Source: Streptomyces sp. PKU-EA00015 (lineage in GTDB: Bacteria > Actinomycetota > Actinomycetes > Streptomycetales > Streptomycetaceae). From it: 64,000 nucleotides of DNA. The translations under genes were made by a program, and so were the position numbers. The stretch lies in the NCBI RefSeq assembly GCF_013387495.1, contig NZ_JABZEE010000002.1, forward strand, positions 62,001 through 126,000. The letters are read 5' to 3'. The notes below the pieces were generated by a model. The model saw nothing but the letters and a program-made list of their open reading frames with translations. It searched no databases and was not told the DNA's origin. This document shows, piece after piece, positions 1 to 8,156 of this stretch. Within the stretch, counting starts at the first letter, position 1. The number at the start of each line of letters is the position of its first letter.

Positions 1-366
1 GTCAAGGACCCGTCGACGATCGCCACCGCGATCCGGATCGGCAACCCGGCTTCCTGGAAGCAGGCGCTCGCCGCGCGCGACGAGTCGGGCGGCTTCATCG
101 ACGAGGTGACGGACCGTGAGATCCTGCGCGCCTACCGCCTGTTGGCCTCGCAGGAGGGCGTCTTCGTCGAGCCGGCGTCGGCCGCCTCCGTCGCCGGCCT
201 GCTGAAGGCCGCGGAGCAGGGCAAGGTCGACCCGGGCCAGAAGATCGTGTGCACGGTCACCGGCAACGGCCTGAAGGACCCCGACTGGGCCGTCGCCGGA
301 GCACCCCAGCCGGTCACCGTCCCGGTGGACGCCGCGGCCGCGGCCGAGCGCCTCGGCCTCGCCTAG
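1..366 (+). CDS. thrC: Threonine synthase, C-terminal part (cut by window edge)
   Basis: The reading frame is open from base 1 and ends in TAG at 364-366, giving about 121 C-terminal residues. The sequence ([13 protein letters not shown], then an [14 protein letters not shown] segment and [12 protein letters not shown]) matches the end of PLP-dependent threonine synthase, which converts O-phosphohomoserine to threonine. EPASAAS is the conserved C-terminal PLP-domain segment of this fold. thrB follows, the usual actinomycete thr order. The start and the PLP lysine lie outside the window. A 14-bp hairpin just after the stop suggests that transcription mostly ends here. Confidence 0.93.
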   Translation, partial: VKDPSTIATAIRIGNPASWKQALAARDESGGFIDEVTDREILRAYRLLASQEGVFVEPASAASVAGLLKAAEQGKVDPGQKIVCTVTGNGLKDPDWAVAGAPQPVTVPVDAAAAAERLGLA

Positions 367-373
367 AGCCTTC

Positions 374-408
374 GGCGCCTGCCCGGCCCGACCGGCCGGG
401 CAGGCGCC
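374..408 (+). terminator. Terminator hairpin after thrC
   Basis: A perfect 14-bp stem (374-387 with 395-408) with a 7-nt loop begins 7 bases after the thrC stop. There is no T tract, which is normal for terminators in this GC-rich DNA. Confidence 0.75.
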
Positions 409-462
409 CCGCGGGCCGGGCCCGCAGACCGGGGTCCAGCTCAAAGCTCCCTTGCGGCCGCG

Positions 463-492
463 CGGTTGCCCTACTGGAAAGTAGGGCAACCG
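463..492 (+). promoter_or_regulatory. 13-bp inverted repeat with GGAA loop upstream of thrB
   Basis: Arms 463-475 and 480-492 are perfectly complementary and enclose GGAA, a GNRA-type tetraloop that is very stable in RNA. It lies about 220 bp upstream of thrB and 55 bp after the thrC terminator. It could be a second terminator, a protein-binding palindrome or part of a thrB leader. The function is unknown. Confidence 0.5.
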
Positions 493-710
493 GGACAACG
501 GCACAGGTAGGGGCACAGGTGGCCCGCGACACGCATCGTGCGCCTCCCGTGCGCCCTATGTCGCAGGTGAACCTTCCTTCGATAGGCTGTACCCGAACCC
601 GCCCCGCCGCATATGCCGCGGTGTTGTTGCCATTGAGGCCATCGGGTGTTCGTCCTCTCGAACAAATCTCGTACATCTCACAGTTCAGAACCAAGGAGAG
701 TCGTCGAGCG

Positions 711-1631
711 ATGGCCGGTCCAGCGTTCCGTGCCGCCGCCGTCCGGGTGCGCGTCCCCGCCACCAGCGCCAACCTCGGTCCGGGCTTCGACGCCCTCGGG
801 CTGTCGCTCGGTCTGTACGACGACGTCGTCGTCCGGGTCGCGGATGCCGGTCTGCACATCGACATCGCGGGCGAGGGCGCCGAGACGCTGCCCCGCGACG
901 AAAGCCACCTGCTCGTGCGCTCCCTGCGCACCGCCTTCGACCTGCTCGGCGGGCAGCCGCGCGGCCTCGAGGTCGTCTGCGCCAACCGCATCCCGCACGG
1001 TCGCGGCCTCGGTTCCTCCTCGGCGGCCATCTGCGCCGGCATCGTCGCCGCGCGTGCCGTGACCATAGGCGGCGACGCGAAGCTCGACGACGCGGCGCTG
1101 CTGGAGCTCGCCACCGAGATCGAGGGGCACCCCGACAACGTGGCCGCCTGTCTGCTCGGCGGCTTCACCCTGGCGTGGACCGAGGCCGGAGCGGCGCGCG
1201 CGATCAGGATGGACCCCACCGATTCCGTCGTTCCGGTGGTTTTCGTCCCCGCGAAGCCGGTGCTGACCGAGACGGCCCGCGGACTGCTGCCGCGCACCGT
1301 CCCGCACGTCGACGCCGCGGCGAACGCGGGCCGCGCGGCGCTGCTGGTCGAGGCTCTGACCAGGCGCCCGGAGCTGCTGCTGCCCGCCACCGAGGACCGG
1401 CTGCACCAGGAGTACCGCGCCCCCGCCATGCCGGAGAGCATCGAGCTGGTCAACCGACTGCGCGCCGACGGCGTCCCCGCAGTCATCTCCGGTGCGGGCC
1501 CCACGGTGCTCGCGCTGGCCGAGGACGGTGTGGCCGACAAGGTCGCACGACTGGCGGGCGAGGGATGGGCGGCCAACCGGCTCGCCTTCGACGCCGCGGG
1601 CGCGAGCGTCCTGCCGCTCGCTCCCCAGTGA
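711..1631 (+). CDS. thrB: Homoserine kinase
   Basis: 306 aa, GHMP kinase family, cytoplasmic. It phosphorylates homoserine with ATP to give O-phosphohomoserine, the substrate of ThrC upstream. Visible signatures are the N-terminal VRVPATSANLGPGFDALG segment and the ATP-binding PHGRGLGSSSAA motif at about residues 95-106, with a C-terminal ISGAGPTVLAL segment. The ATG at 711 is chosen because AAGGAGAG sits 692-699 and because the family starts just before the VPATSANLGPG motif. The frame stays open upstream, but that part lies in the thrC terminator region and is not homologous. Length is normal. The next gene is rho after 390 bp. Confidence 0.95.
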   Translation: MAGPAFRAAAVRVRVPATSANLGPGFDALGLSLGLYDDVVVRVADAGLHIDIAGEGAETLPRDESHLLVRSLRTAFDLLGGQPRGLEVVCANRIPHGRGLGSSSAAICAGIVAARAVTIGGDAKLDDAALLELATEIEGHPDNVAACLLGGFTLAWTEAGAARAIRMDPTDSVVPVVFVPAKPVLTETARGLLPRTVPHVDAAANAGRAALLVEALTRRPELLLPATEDRLHQEYRAPAMPESIELVNRLRADGVPAVISGAGPTVLALAEDGVADKVARLAGEGWAANRLAFDAAGASVLPLAPQ

Positions 1632-2021
1632 CACGCGATTGCCGGTGAGTGAGAGGGGGAATGTTTGTTGGAGCCGGTAGTGTTAACCTCAAGTCTGCAA
1701 CCGTCGTCATCACGACGCGGTGCTGCGTGTCCCTCATCGGGACCACCATTCTTCCGAGAGCCTCCCACACTGCCTGAGCAGCCTGCCTGAGCAGTTCGAG
1801 CACGCTCCGGAACCGGCACGACACCCCTCGCTTTTCCCAGGAGTGGGCCGAGCAGGGGGACCTCGGGCCGGGCTTGCACGTATGCATGTATATCTCTCCG
1901 CCGTTGATTTGCACCGGCGGGACCACCGCTCCGACACGGTCCGCTGCGACGGGCCGATGCCGGACAGCACAACCGGTCGCCGAGCCAGAAGGCCGACGTC
2001 CGCTCCAGGGAAGGACCCTTC
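1632..2021 (+). other. Long leader/intergenic region upstream of rho (390 bp)
   Basis: It contains a SigR-like promoter motif (1658-1684) and then more than 300 bp before rho. A 101-codon frame (GTG 1720 to TGA 2025) overlaps the rho GTG start by four bases (GTGA) and could be a regulatory upstream ORF, but its codon use is poor for this genome and it has no clear ribosome site. The sequence CGGGACCACC occurs twice (about 1738-1747 and 1919-1928). Rho itself has AAGGA at 2011-2015. A long leader suits autogenous control of rho, but that is inference. Confidence 0.45.
1658..1684 (+). promoter_or_regulatory. SigR-like promoter motif upstream of rho
   Basis: GGAAT (1658-1662) is followed by 19 bases and GTT (1682-1684). 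This fits the known SigR (thiol-oxidative stress sigma factor) consensus GGAAT-N18/19-GTT. It would place transcription start about 330 bp before rho. It is a short motif, so a chance match is possible. Confidence 0.4.
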
Positions 2022-4073
2022 GTGAGCGACACCACCGATCTGATGGGCGTGACTGCCGACAACAACGTCGACACCGCCGCGCCCGCCGCAGGTGCTGCCT
2101 CCGGCACCACCGCACGGCGCCGCCGCTCCGGCACCGGCCTCGAGGGCATGGTCCTGGCCGAGCTGCAGCAGGTCGCGTCCGGCCTCGGCATCAGGGGCAC
2201 TGCGCGCATGCGCAAGAGCCAGCTGATCGAGGTCATCAAGGAGGCGCAGGCCGGCACCGGGGTCTCTCCGGCGAAGAGCGCGGAGGCCGAAGGCGAGGCG
2301 CCGACGAAGCCCAAGCGCCGCACCACCTCCAAGACGCGTACGGGCGAGGAGTCCGCCGCCCCGGCCGAGGAGAAGGCGGACAAGGCCGAGAAGGCCGTCG
2401 CCCAGCAGCAGATCGAGATCCCGGGACAGCCGGCCAGCGACGAACAGCCGGCCGGTGAGCGCCGCCGTCGTCGTGCCACCGCCCAGGCGGGCAGCCCCGA
2501 GACTCGTACCGAAGCGCGCACGGACACGGCCGTCGACGTCAAGACCGACGTCAGGACCGAGCCGCAGGGCGACGCCAAGGCCGAGACCGCCATCGGCGCC
2601 CAGGAAGGCGAGGGCCGCCGCGACCGTCAGGAGCGCGGTCAGCGCGGCGAGCGCCGCGACCGCGGTGAGCGCGGTGAGCGCGGTGAGCGCGGTGAGCGCG
2701 GTGAGCGCGGTGAGCGTCAGCGCGACCGCCGCGGCAAGGGCGACGACCAGCAGGGCGGCCAGCGCCAGCAGCGCCAGGGCGGCCAGCAGGGCCAGCAGGG
2801 CGGCGGCCCGCAGGACGACTTCGACGAGGACGGCGGCGGCCGGCGCGGACGCCGCGGCCGCTACCGCGACCGTCGCGGCCGTCGCGGCCGTGACGACTTC
2901 GCGAGCGGCGAGCCGCAGGTCTCCGAGGACGACGTCCTGATCCCCGTCGCGGGCATCCTGGACATCCTCGACAACTATGCGTTCATCCGGACCTCCGGCT
3001 ACCTGCCCGGCCCGAACGACGTGTACGTCTCCCTCGCCCAGGTCCGCAAGAACGGCCTGCGCAAGGGCGACCACGTCACCGGTGCCGTGCGCCAGCCCAA
3101 GGAGGGCGAGCGCCGCGAGAAGTTCAACGCGCTGGTCCGCCTCGACTCGGTCAACGGCATGGCGCCCGAATCGGGCCGCGGCCGCCCCGAGTTCAACAAG
3201 CTGACCCCGCTGTACCCGCAGGACCGCCTCCGCCTGGAGACCGACCCGGGTGTGCTGACCACGCGGATCATCGACCTCGTGTCGCCGATCGGCAAGGGCC
3301 AGCGCGGCCTGATCGTGGCCCCGCCGAAGACCGGCAAGACCATGATCATGCAGGCGATCGCCAACGCGATCACCCACAACAACCCCGAGTGCCACCTGAT
3401 GGTCGTCCTCGTCGACGAGCGTCCGGAAGAGGTCACCGACATGCAGCGGTCGGTCAAGGGCGAGGTCATCTCCTCGACCTTCGACCGTCCCGCAGAGGAC
3501 CACACCACCGTCGCCGAGCTGGCCATCGAGCGCGCCAAGCGTCTCGTCGAGCTGGGTCACGACGTGGTCGTCCTGCTCGACTCGATCACCCGCCTGGGCC
3601 GTGCGTACAACCTGGCGGCCCCGGCCTCCGGGCGCATCCTGTCCGGTGGTGTCGACTCGACCGCGCTGTACCCGCCGAAGCGCTTCTTCGGTGCCGCGCG
3701 CAACATCGAGGACGGCGGATCCCTGACCATCCTCGCGACCGCTCTGGTGGACACGGGTTCGCGCATGGACGAGGTGATCTTCGAGGAGTTCAAGGGCACG
3801 GGCAACGCGGAGCTCAAGCTCGACCGCAAGCTCGCCGACAAGCGCATCTTCCCGGCGGTGGACGTCGACGCGTCCGGCACCCGCAAGGAGGAGATCCTGC
3901 TCGGCAGCGACGAGCTCGCGATCACCTGGAAGCTGCGCCGTGTGCTGCACGCGCTGGACCAGCAGCAGGCGATCGAGCTGCTGCTCGACAAGATGAAGCA
4001 GACGAAGTCGAACGGCGAGTTCCTGCTCCAGATCCAGAAGACCACTCCCGGCATCGCCAACGGCAACGACTGA
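2022..4073 (+). CDS. rho: Transcription termination factor Rho, large actinobacterial form
   Basis: 683 aa against about 420 in E. coli. It is a hexameric RNA helicase that terminates untranslated transcripts. Order: Rho N-terminal domain about 37-77 ([13 protein letters not shown]), a low-complexity Arg/Gly/Glu/Gln insert about 80-305, a cold-shock-like RNA-binding domain about 310-385 ([20 protein letters not shown]), then the RecA-type ATPase with P-loop APPKTGKT near residue 436 and [14 protein letters not shown]. The GTG at 2022 has AAGGA at 2011-2015. The insert, with six GER repeats, is the known high-GC Gram-positive expansion; it probably binds structured GC-rich RNA (inference). Two strong hairpins follow the stop. 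Confidence 0.97.
   Translation: MSDTTDLMGVTADNNVDTAAPAAGAASGTTARRRRSGTGLEGMVLAELQQVASGLGIRGTARMRKSQLIEVIKEAQAGTGVSPAKSAEAEGEAPTKPKRRTTSKTRTGEESAAPAEEKADKAEKAVAQQQIEIPGQPASDEQPAGERRRRRATAQAGSPETRTEARTDTAVDVKTDVRTEPQGDAKAETAIGAQEGEGRRDRQERGQRGERRDRGERGERGERGERGERGERQRDRRGKGDDQQGGQRQQRQGGQQGQQGGGPQDDFDEDGGGRRGRRGRYRDRRGRRGRDDFASGEPQVSEDDVLIPVAGILDILDNYAFIRTSGYLPGPNDVYVSLAQVRKNGLRKGDHVTGAVRQPKEGERREKFNALVRLDSVNGMAPESGRGRPEFNKLTPLYPQDRLRLETDPGVLTTRIIDLVSPIGKGQRGLIVAPPKTGKTMIMQAIANAITHNNPECHLMVVLVDERPEEVTDMQRSVKGEVISSTFDRPAEDHTTVAELAIERAKRLVELGHDVVVLLDSITRLGRAYNLAAPASGRILSGGVDSTALYPPKRFFGAARNIEDGGSLTILATALVDTGSRMDEVIFEEFKGTGNAELKLDRKLADKRIFPAVDVDASGTRKEEILLGSDELAITWKLRRVLHALDQQQAIELLLDKMKQTKSNGEFLLQIQKTTPGIANGND
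2661..2714 (+). repeat. 9-bp tandem repeat inside rho
   Basis: Six perfect copies of cgcggtgag encode Arg-Gly-Glu repeats in the disordered insert of Rho. The 9-bp unit preserves frame, so copy number could vary between strains without breaking the gene. Confidence 0.85.
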
Positions 4074-4091
4074 GAGATCTTCGCCACGGCA

Positions 4092-4117
4092 GCCGGGGCC
4101 CGGTCACGGGCCCCGGC
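4092..4117 (+). terminator. rho: Terminator hairpin after rho
   Basis: A perfect 11-bp stem (4092-4102 with 4107-4117) with a GTCA loop, 18 bases after the rho stop. Confidence 0.8.
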
Positions 4118-4133
4118 GCCGCCGTCGGCCACT

Positions 4134-4162
4134 GTGCCCACCGTGCGACGCACGGTGGGCAC
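4134..4162 (+). terminator. Second hairpin after rho
   Basis: A nearly continuous 14-bp inverted repeat (4134-4147 with 4149-4162) in tandem with the first rho terminator. It could act as a back-up terminator. Confidence 0.65.
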
Positions 4163-4261
4163 ACGTCGTTCTCAGGGACTTCTCATACGCCCGTGCAACC
4201 CTTTCGGGCGCTTCACCGTCTGTCATCCCAAGGGCAGCGGTCCGACAGAGCCGAGGAGACC

Positions 4262-5377
4262 ATGACCGACAGCAGCGGTGGCGGCCGGATACTCCCCCTA
4301 CGCCCAGGGGGCGTGGGGGGACCCCCAAGCGGCGTACGCCGCTTGGGGGTGTGGACCGCCGCGGCATGGTCGGCGGCCGCCCTCGTCCTCGTCGGCGGCT
4401 CCGGCCTCGGGTACGTGTACGTCAAGGTCGACGGGAACCTCGAGGGCGTCGACATCAACCAGGCCCTCGGCACCGAACGCCCGAAGAACATCGACAACGG
4501 CTCCATGGACATCCTGGTCCTGGGCTCCGACTCCCGCGCCGGCGCGAACGGCGCATACGGCACCGACGAAGGCGCCGCCCGCTCCGACACCGCGATGGTC
4601 GTGCACGTCTATCAGGGCCACAAGAAGGCCGGCGTGGTCTCCATACCCCGCGACACCCTCGTCGAGCGGCCCGAGTGCACCGACACCGAGGGCGCCGTCC
4701 ACGCCGGGGCACCCCGCGCGATGTTCAACACGGCGTACGAGGTCGGCGGCCCGGCCTGCGCCGTCAAGACCGTCGAGGCCATGTCCGGCATCCGCATGGA
4801 CCACTACATCGAGGTCGACTTCACCGGCTTCACGAAGCTGATCGACGAACTCGGCGGCGTGGAGGTCACCACGACGCGCCCCATCGACGACTCCAAGAGC
4901 CACCTCAGCCTTCCGCCCGGCACCCACACGCTCGACGGCGAGCAGGCCCTCGGCCTCGTCCGCACCCGCAAGGGCGTCGGCGACGGCAGCGACCTCGGGC
5001 GCATCCAGCTCCAGCAGGCGTTCATGAAGGCGTTCATCGACCAGGTCAGGAACGTCGGCGTCTTCAGCAACCCGAAGAAGCTCCTGGACCTCGCCGACAC
5101 CGGCAGCAAGGCGATCACCCCGGACTCCGAGCTCGACTCCGTCAGCGAGCTCGTCGGCTTCGCCCGTGGCCTGAGCGCCCTCGGCGCCGAGGACGTCCAC
5201 ATGGTCACGATGCCGGTCCGCTACGACCCGCTCGACCCCAACCGCGTCGTCCCGGTGGAGACGGGTACCGCGCAGGTGTGGTGGGCGCTCAAGCAGGACA
5301 GGCCGATCCCCGCCGCCGCACTTGAGGACTCCGCCGGCGACAAGGGTGAGGCCGCCGGCGTGGTCAGCGGCGGGTGA
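4262..5377 (+). CDS. LytR-CpsA-Psr (LCP) family cell-wall protein
   Basis: 371 aa. LCP enzymes move glycopolymers such as teichoic acids or polysaccharides from lipid carriers onto peptidoglycan outside the membrane. There is a cytoplasmic N-terminus, one membrane helix at about 28-51, then the LCP domain with ILVLGSDSRAG, SDTAMVVHV, SIPRDTLV and GEQALGLVRTRKG; the conserved Asp and Arg residues that hold the polyprenyl phosphate lie in these segments. The ATG at 4262 follows GAGGAG (4253-4258). Residues of about 10-29 are encoded by a palindromic repeat (4294-4350) that looks inserted in frame. A WecA/TagO-type lipid-sugar transferase lies 6 kb downstream. Confidence 0.9.
   Translation: MTDSSGGGRILPLRPGGVGGPPSGVRRLGVWTAAAWSAAALVLVGGSGLGYVYVKVDGNLEGVDINQALGTERPKNIDNGSMDILVLGSDSRAGANGAYGTDEGAARSDTAMVVHVYQGHKKAGVVSIPRDTLVERPECTDTEGAVHAGAPRAMFNTAYEVGGPACAVKTVEAMSGIRMDHYIEVDFTGFTKLIDELGGVEVTTTRPIDDSKSHLSLPPGTHTLDGEQALGLVRTRKGVGDGSDLGRIQLQQAFMKAFIDQVRNVGVFSNPKKLLDLADTGSKAITPDSELDSVSELVGFARGLSALGAEDVHMVTMPVRYDPLDPNRVVPVETGTAQVWWALKQDRPIPAAALEDSAGDKGEAAGVVSGG
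4294..4350 (+). repeat. Tandem palindromic repeat inside the LCP gene
   Basis: Two adjoining hairpins: 4294-4320 (12-bp stem with one T-G pair) and a perfect 30-bp palindrome at 4321-4350 (15-bp arms, no loop). This C-run/G-run palindrome type is normally intergenic in Streptomyces and recurs in this window (7950-8130, 15931-15955). Here it adds about 19 codons to the cytoplasmic tail without a frameshift. Confidence 0.75.
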
Positions 5378-5449
5378 CGGCTGCCCGACCGTAGCCGCTC
5401 CGGCACGGCATGTGGCCGCAAGCGCCGTCCGTACCCGCCGAAGGGGCCC

Positions 5450-5475
5450 GGAATACTGCGGGCCCCACCCCGGTT
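5450..5475 (+). promoter_or_regulatory. SigR-type promoter of rpmE
   Basis: GGAAT (5450-5454), exactly 18 bases, then GTT (5473-5475) matches the SigR consensus. rpmE (L31) is a reported SigR target in S. coelicolor, linking ribosomes to disulphide stress. It lies about 104 bp upstream of the rpmE start. Confidence 0.7.
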
Positions 5476-5578
5476 TTGGGAGATACGGCCGGTCCTGGCA
5501 GACTGGTACGTCGGCCCCGGTTCACGTACGAGCAATCCGCGCGTACGACCCGGTGCCCTCCCGAATCTAGGAGACACC

Positions 5579-5803
5579 TTGAAGCGCGACATCCACCCCG
5601 AGTACGTCGAGACCCAGGTCAGCTGCACCTGCGGTGCGTCGTTCACCACCCGTAGCACGATCCAGAGCGGCAACATCCGTGCCGAGGTCTGCTCCGAGTG
5701 CCACCCGTTCTACACGGGCAAGCAGAAGATCCTCGACACCGGTGGCCGTGTGGCCCGCTTCGAGGCCCGTTTCGGCAAGGCTGCCGGCTCCGCCAAGAAG
5801 TAG
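5579..5803 (+). CDS. rpmE: 50S ribosomal protein L31, zinc-binding (C+) type
   Basis: 74 aa, large-subunit protein near the inter-subunit bridge. The TTG start at 5579 follows TAGGAGA (5568-5574). Four cysteines in a zinc ribbon (C16 and C18, then the pair in [13 protein letters not shown]) mark the zinc-containing form, as opposed to the C-minus paralogue used under zinc starvation. It is preceded by a SigR-type promoter. Its tail ends 108 bp before prfA, which may be co-transcribed. Confidence 0.96.
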   Translation: MKRDIHPEYVETQVSCTCGASFTTRSTIQSGNIRAEVCSECHPFYTGKQKILDTGGRVARFEARFGKAAGSAKK

Positions 5804-5911
5804 CGAGCCACTGCGCCGGTCGTCGGCCGTCCTCTCGGGGGCGGCCGGGACCGGCGCTTTGTCCGTTCTGAGCAGCAGCCACCCCACGTGTACGGAAGCA
5901 GGAACCCGGAG

Positions 5912-6991
5912 ATGTTCGAAGCGGTCGAGGAACTGGTCGGCGAGCACGCCGACCTCGAGAAGAAGCTCGCCGACCCTTCGGTCCACGCGGACCAGGCGAA
6001 CGCGCGTCGGCTCAACAAGCGCTACGCCGAGCTGACGCCCATCGTCGGCACGTACCGCTCGTGGAAGCAGGCCGGTGAGGACATCGAGACGGCGCGTGAG
6101 TTCGCCCAGCACGACCCCGACTTCGCCGCCGAGGTGAAGGAGCTGGACAAGCAGCGCGAGGAGCTCACCGAGAAGCTGCGGCTGCTGCTCGTCCCGCGCG
6201 ACCCCAGCGACGACAAGGACGTCATCCTCGAGGTCAAGGCGGGCGCGGGCGGCGACGAGTCCGCCCTGTTCGCCGGCGACCTGCTGCGCATGTACCTGCG
6301 CTACGCCGAGCGCGTCGGGTGGAAGACCGAGATCATCGACGCCACCGAGTCGGAGCTGGGCGGCTACAAGGACGTCCAGGTCGCCGTGAAGACCAAGGGC
6401 GGCCAGGGCGCGACCGAGCCCGGCCAGGGCGTGTGGGCGCGGCTGAAGTACGAGGGCGGCGTGCACCGCGTGCAGCGCGTGCCGGCCACCGAGTCCCAGG
6501 GCCGTATCCACACCTCCGCGGCCGGTGTGCTCGTCACGCCCGAGGCCGAGGAGATCGACGTCGAGATCCACGCCAACGACCTGCGGATCGACGTCTACCG
6601 TTCGTCCGGCCCCGGTGGCCAGTCCGTCAACACGACCGACTCCGCCGTGCGCATCACGCACCTGCCGACCGGCATCGTCGCTTCCTGCCAGAACGAGAAG
6701 AGCCAGCTCCAGAACAAGGAGCAGGCAATGCGTATCCTGCGCTCCAGGCTGCTCGCGGCCGCGCAGGAGGAGGCGGAGAAGGAGGCGGCGGACGCCCGTC
6801 GCAGCCAGGTCCGCACCGTCGACCGGTCCGAGAAGATCCGGACGTACAACTTCCCGGAAAACCGGATCTCGGACCACCGCGTCGGGTTCAAGGCGTACAA
6901 CTTGGACCAGGTGCTCGACGGGGACCTCGACGCCGTGATCCAGGCGTGCGTCGACGCGGACTCCGCGGCGAAGCTCGCGGCCGCGCAGTAG
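5912..6991 (+). CDS. prfA: Peptide chain release factor 1
   Basis: 359 aa, releases the peptide at UAA and UAG. It has the codon-recognition motif [13 protein letters not shown] (the P-A-T tripeptide) and the catalytic GGQ at residues 235-237 within [16 protein letters not shown]. The ATG at 5912 is chosen over a GTG at 5888 because the family begins MFEAVEELV and AGGA lies at 5900-5903. prmC, whose product methylates this GGQ glutamine, starts 42 bases downstream, the classic pairing. Confidence 0.97.
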   Translation: MFEAVEELVGEHADLEKKLADPSVHADQANARRLNKRYAELTPIVGTYRSWKQAGEDIETAREFAQHDPDFAAEVKELDKQREELTEKLRLLLVPRDPSDDKDVILEVKAGAGGDESALFAGDLLRMYLRYAERVGWKTEIIDATESELGGYKDVQVAVKTKGGQGATEPGQGVWARLKYEGGVHRVQRVPATESQGRIHTSAAGVLVTPEAEEIDVEIHANDLRIDVYRSSGPGGQSVNTTDSAVRITHLPTGIVASCQNEKSQLQNKEQAMRILRSRLLAAAQEEAEKEAADARRSQVRTVDRSEKIRTYNFPENRISDHRVGFKAYNLDQVLDGDLDAVIQACVDADSAAKLAAAQ

Positions 6992-7033
6992 CCCGCGATC
7001 AGTCCCCACGAGCGTCACAGGAAGGGTGGGCGC

Positions 7034-7879
7034 GTGAACCTGCTGCTTGCCGAGGTGGCCCAGGCCACCCAGCGGCTGGCCGACGCCGGCGTGCCGTCGC
7101 CGCGCTTCGACGCGGAGGAGCTGGCCGCTTACGTCCACGGTGTGAAGCGCGGAGAGCTCCACAACGTCAAGGACGCGGACTTCGACGCCCGTTACTGGGA
7201 GGCCGTCGCGCGCCGTGAGGCGCGCGAGCCGCTGCAGCACATCACCGGACGGGCCTTCTTCCGCTTCCTGGAGCTCCAGGTCGGACCCGGCGTCTTCGTG
7301 CCGCGGCCCGAGACCGAGTCCGTGGTCGGCTGGGCCATAGAGGCCGTACGGGCCATGGACGTCGTCGAGCCGCTCATCGTCGACCTGTGCACGGGATCGG
7401 GCGCGATCGCCCTGGCCATGGCGCAGGAGGTGCCGCGCTCGCGGGTGCACGCCGTGGAGCTGTCCGAGGACGCCCTCACGTGGACGCGCAAGAACGCCGA
7501 GGGGTCCAGGGTCACCGTCCACCAGGGCGACGCCCTGAGCGCCCTGCCCGAGCTCAACGGCCAGGTCGACCTGGTGATCTCCAACCCGCCGTACATCCCG
7601 CTCACCGAGTGGGAGTACGTCGCCCCGGAAGCACGTGACCACGACCCGCAGATGGCGTTGTTCTCCGGGGAGGACGGTCTCGACACCATCCGCGGCATCG
7701 AGCGCACCGCGCACCGGCTGCTGCGGCCGGGCGGTCTCGTCGTCGTCGAGCACGCCGACACCCAGGGCGGCCAGGTGCCGTGGATCTTCAACGAGGAATC
7801 CGGCTGGGCCGACGCCGCCGACCACCCCGACCTGAACAACCGGCCGCGGTTCGCGACCGCACGCAAGGCGATGCCATGA
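7034..7879 (+). CDS. prmC: Release factor glutamine N5-methyltransferase
   Basis: 281 aa, SAM-dependent enzyme that methylates the GGQ glutamine of release factors. The N-terminal helical domain is followed by the Rossmann motif DLCTGSGAIALAMA (about 118-131) and the substrate-amide motif SNPPYIPLTEWE, diagnostic for HemK/PrmC. The GTG at 7034 has GGAAGG about 7 bases upstream. It ends in ATGA at 7876-7879, so a small open frame could overlap it (see the repeat region downstream). Confidence 0.95.
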   Translation: MNLLLAEVAQATQRLADAGVPSPRFDAEELAAYVHGVKRGELHNVKDADFDARYWEAVARREAREPLQHITGRAFFRFLELQVGPGVFVPRPETESVVGWAIEAVRAMDVVEPLIVDLCTGSGAIALAMAQEVPRSRVHAVELSEDALTWTRKNAEGSRVTVHQGDALSALPELNGQVDLVISNPPYIPLTEWEYVAPEARDHDPQMALFSGEDGLDTIRGIERTAHRLLRPGGLVVVEHADTQGGQVPWIFNEESGWADAADHPDLNNRPRFATARKAMP

Positions 7880-8156
7880 CGGCGTCGACTCCGAAGGCTC
7901 CGAAGGCGCCTGGAGCGAGTGAATTCAAGAGGCGTGGCGCCGCCGGAAGGGAGTGGGGGCACTGCCCCCACTCCCGCCACCCAGCGGGGGCAGCCGGGGG
8001 AGCGCGCAGGGCGCGAGGGCTGTGCCGCACGTGCGGCTGCCGCCGCGTCAGCGACCGAGCACGGTCGACCGTCGGCGGGGTCTTCGGCGCCCCGTGGGGG
8101 TGCCCGCGCCGCAAGCTGGGGGAGAACCGAGTGACCATGAAAAGGGAGGCCCGCTG
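7880..8156 (+). repeat. Palindrome-rich spacer between prmC and tsaC
   Basis: About 280 bp of GC-rich repeat-like sequence. It includes a perfect 11-bp stem (7950-7960 with 7964-7974, loop ACT) and several runs of G5/C5 pairs to about 8130. A 93-codon frame (ATG 7876 to TGA 8157) bridges prmC and tsaC with overlaps at both ends, but its peptide is a low-complexity Arg/Gly/Cys translation of the repeats. I treat it as spacer, though it could couple translation of the two genes. Confidence 0.6.

Larger units (their letters stand above)
367..710. other. Intergenic region between thrC and thrB (344 bp)
   Basis: No credible gene. It holds the thrC terminator hairpin (374-408), a 13-bp inverted repeat with a GGAA loop (463-492), two direct copies of gcacaggt (about 500-520) and a possible -10 hexamer TAGGCT near 583-588. 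The length, together with the terminator, suggests that thrB has its own promoter here. Confidence 0.6.

Noticed and set aside
1720..2025. 101-codon frame upstream of rho as a protein gene
   Set aside because: Poor codon use, no ribosome site, His/Arg/Ser-rich sequence. Kept only as a possible regulatory frame in the findings.
1734..3950. A 738-codon minus-strand frame opposite rho
   Set aside because: Shadow of the Arg/Gly-rich rho insert; the translation is low complexity.
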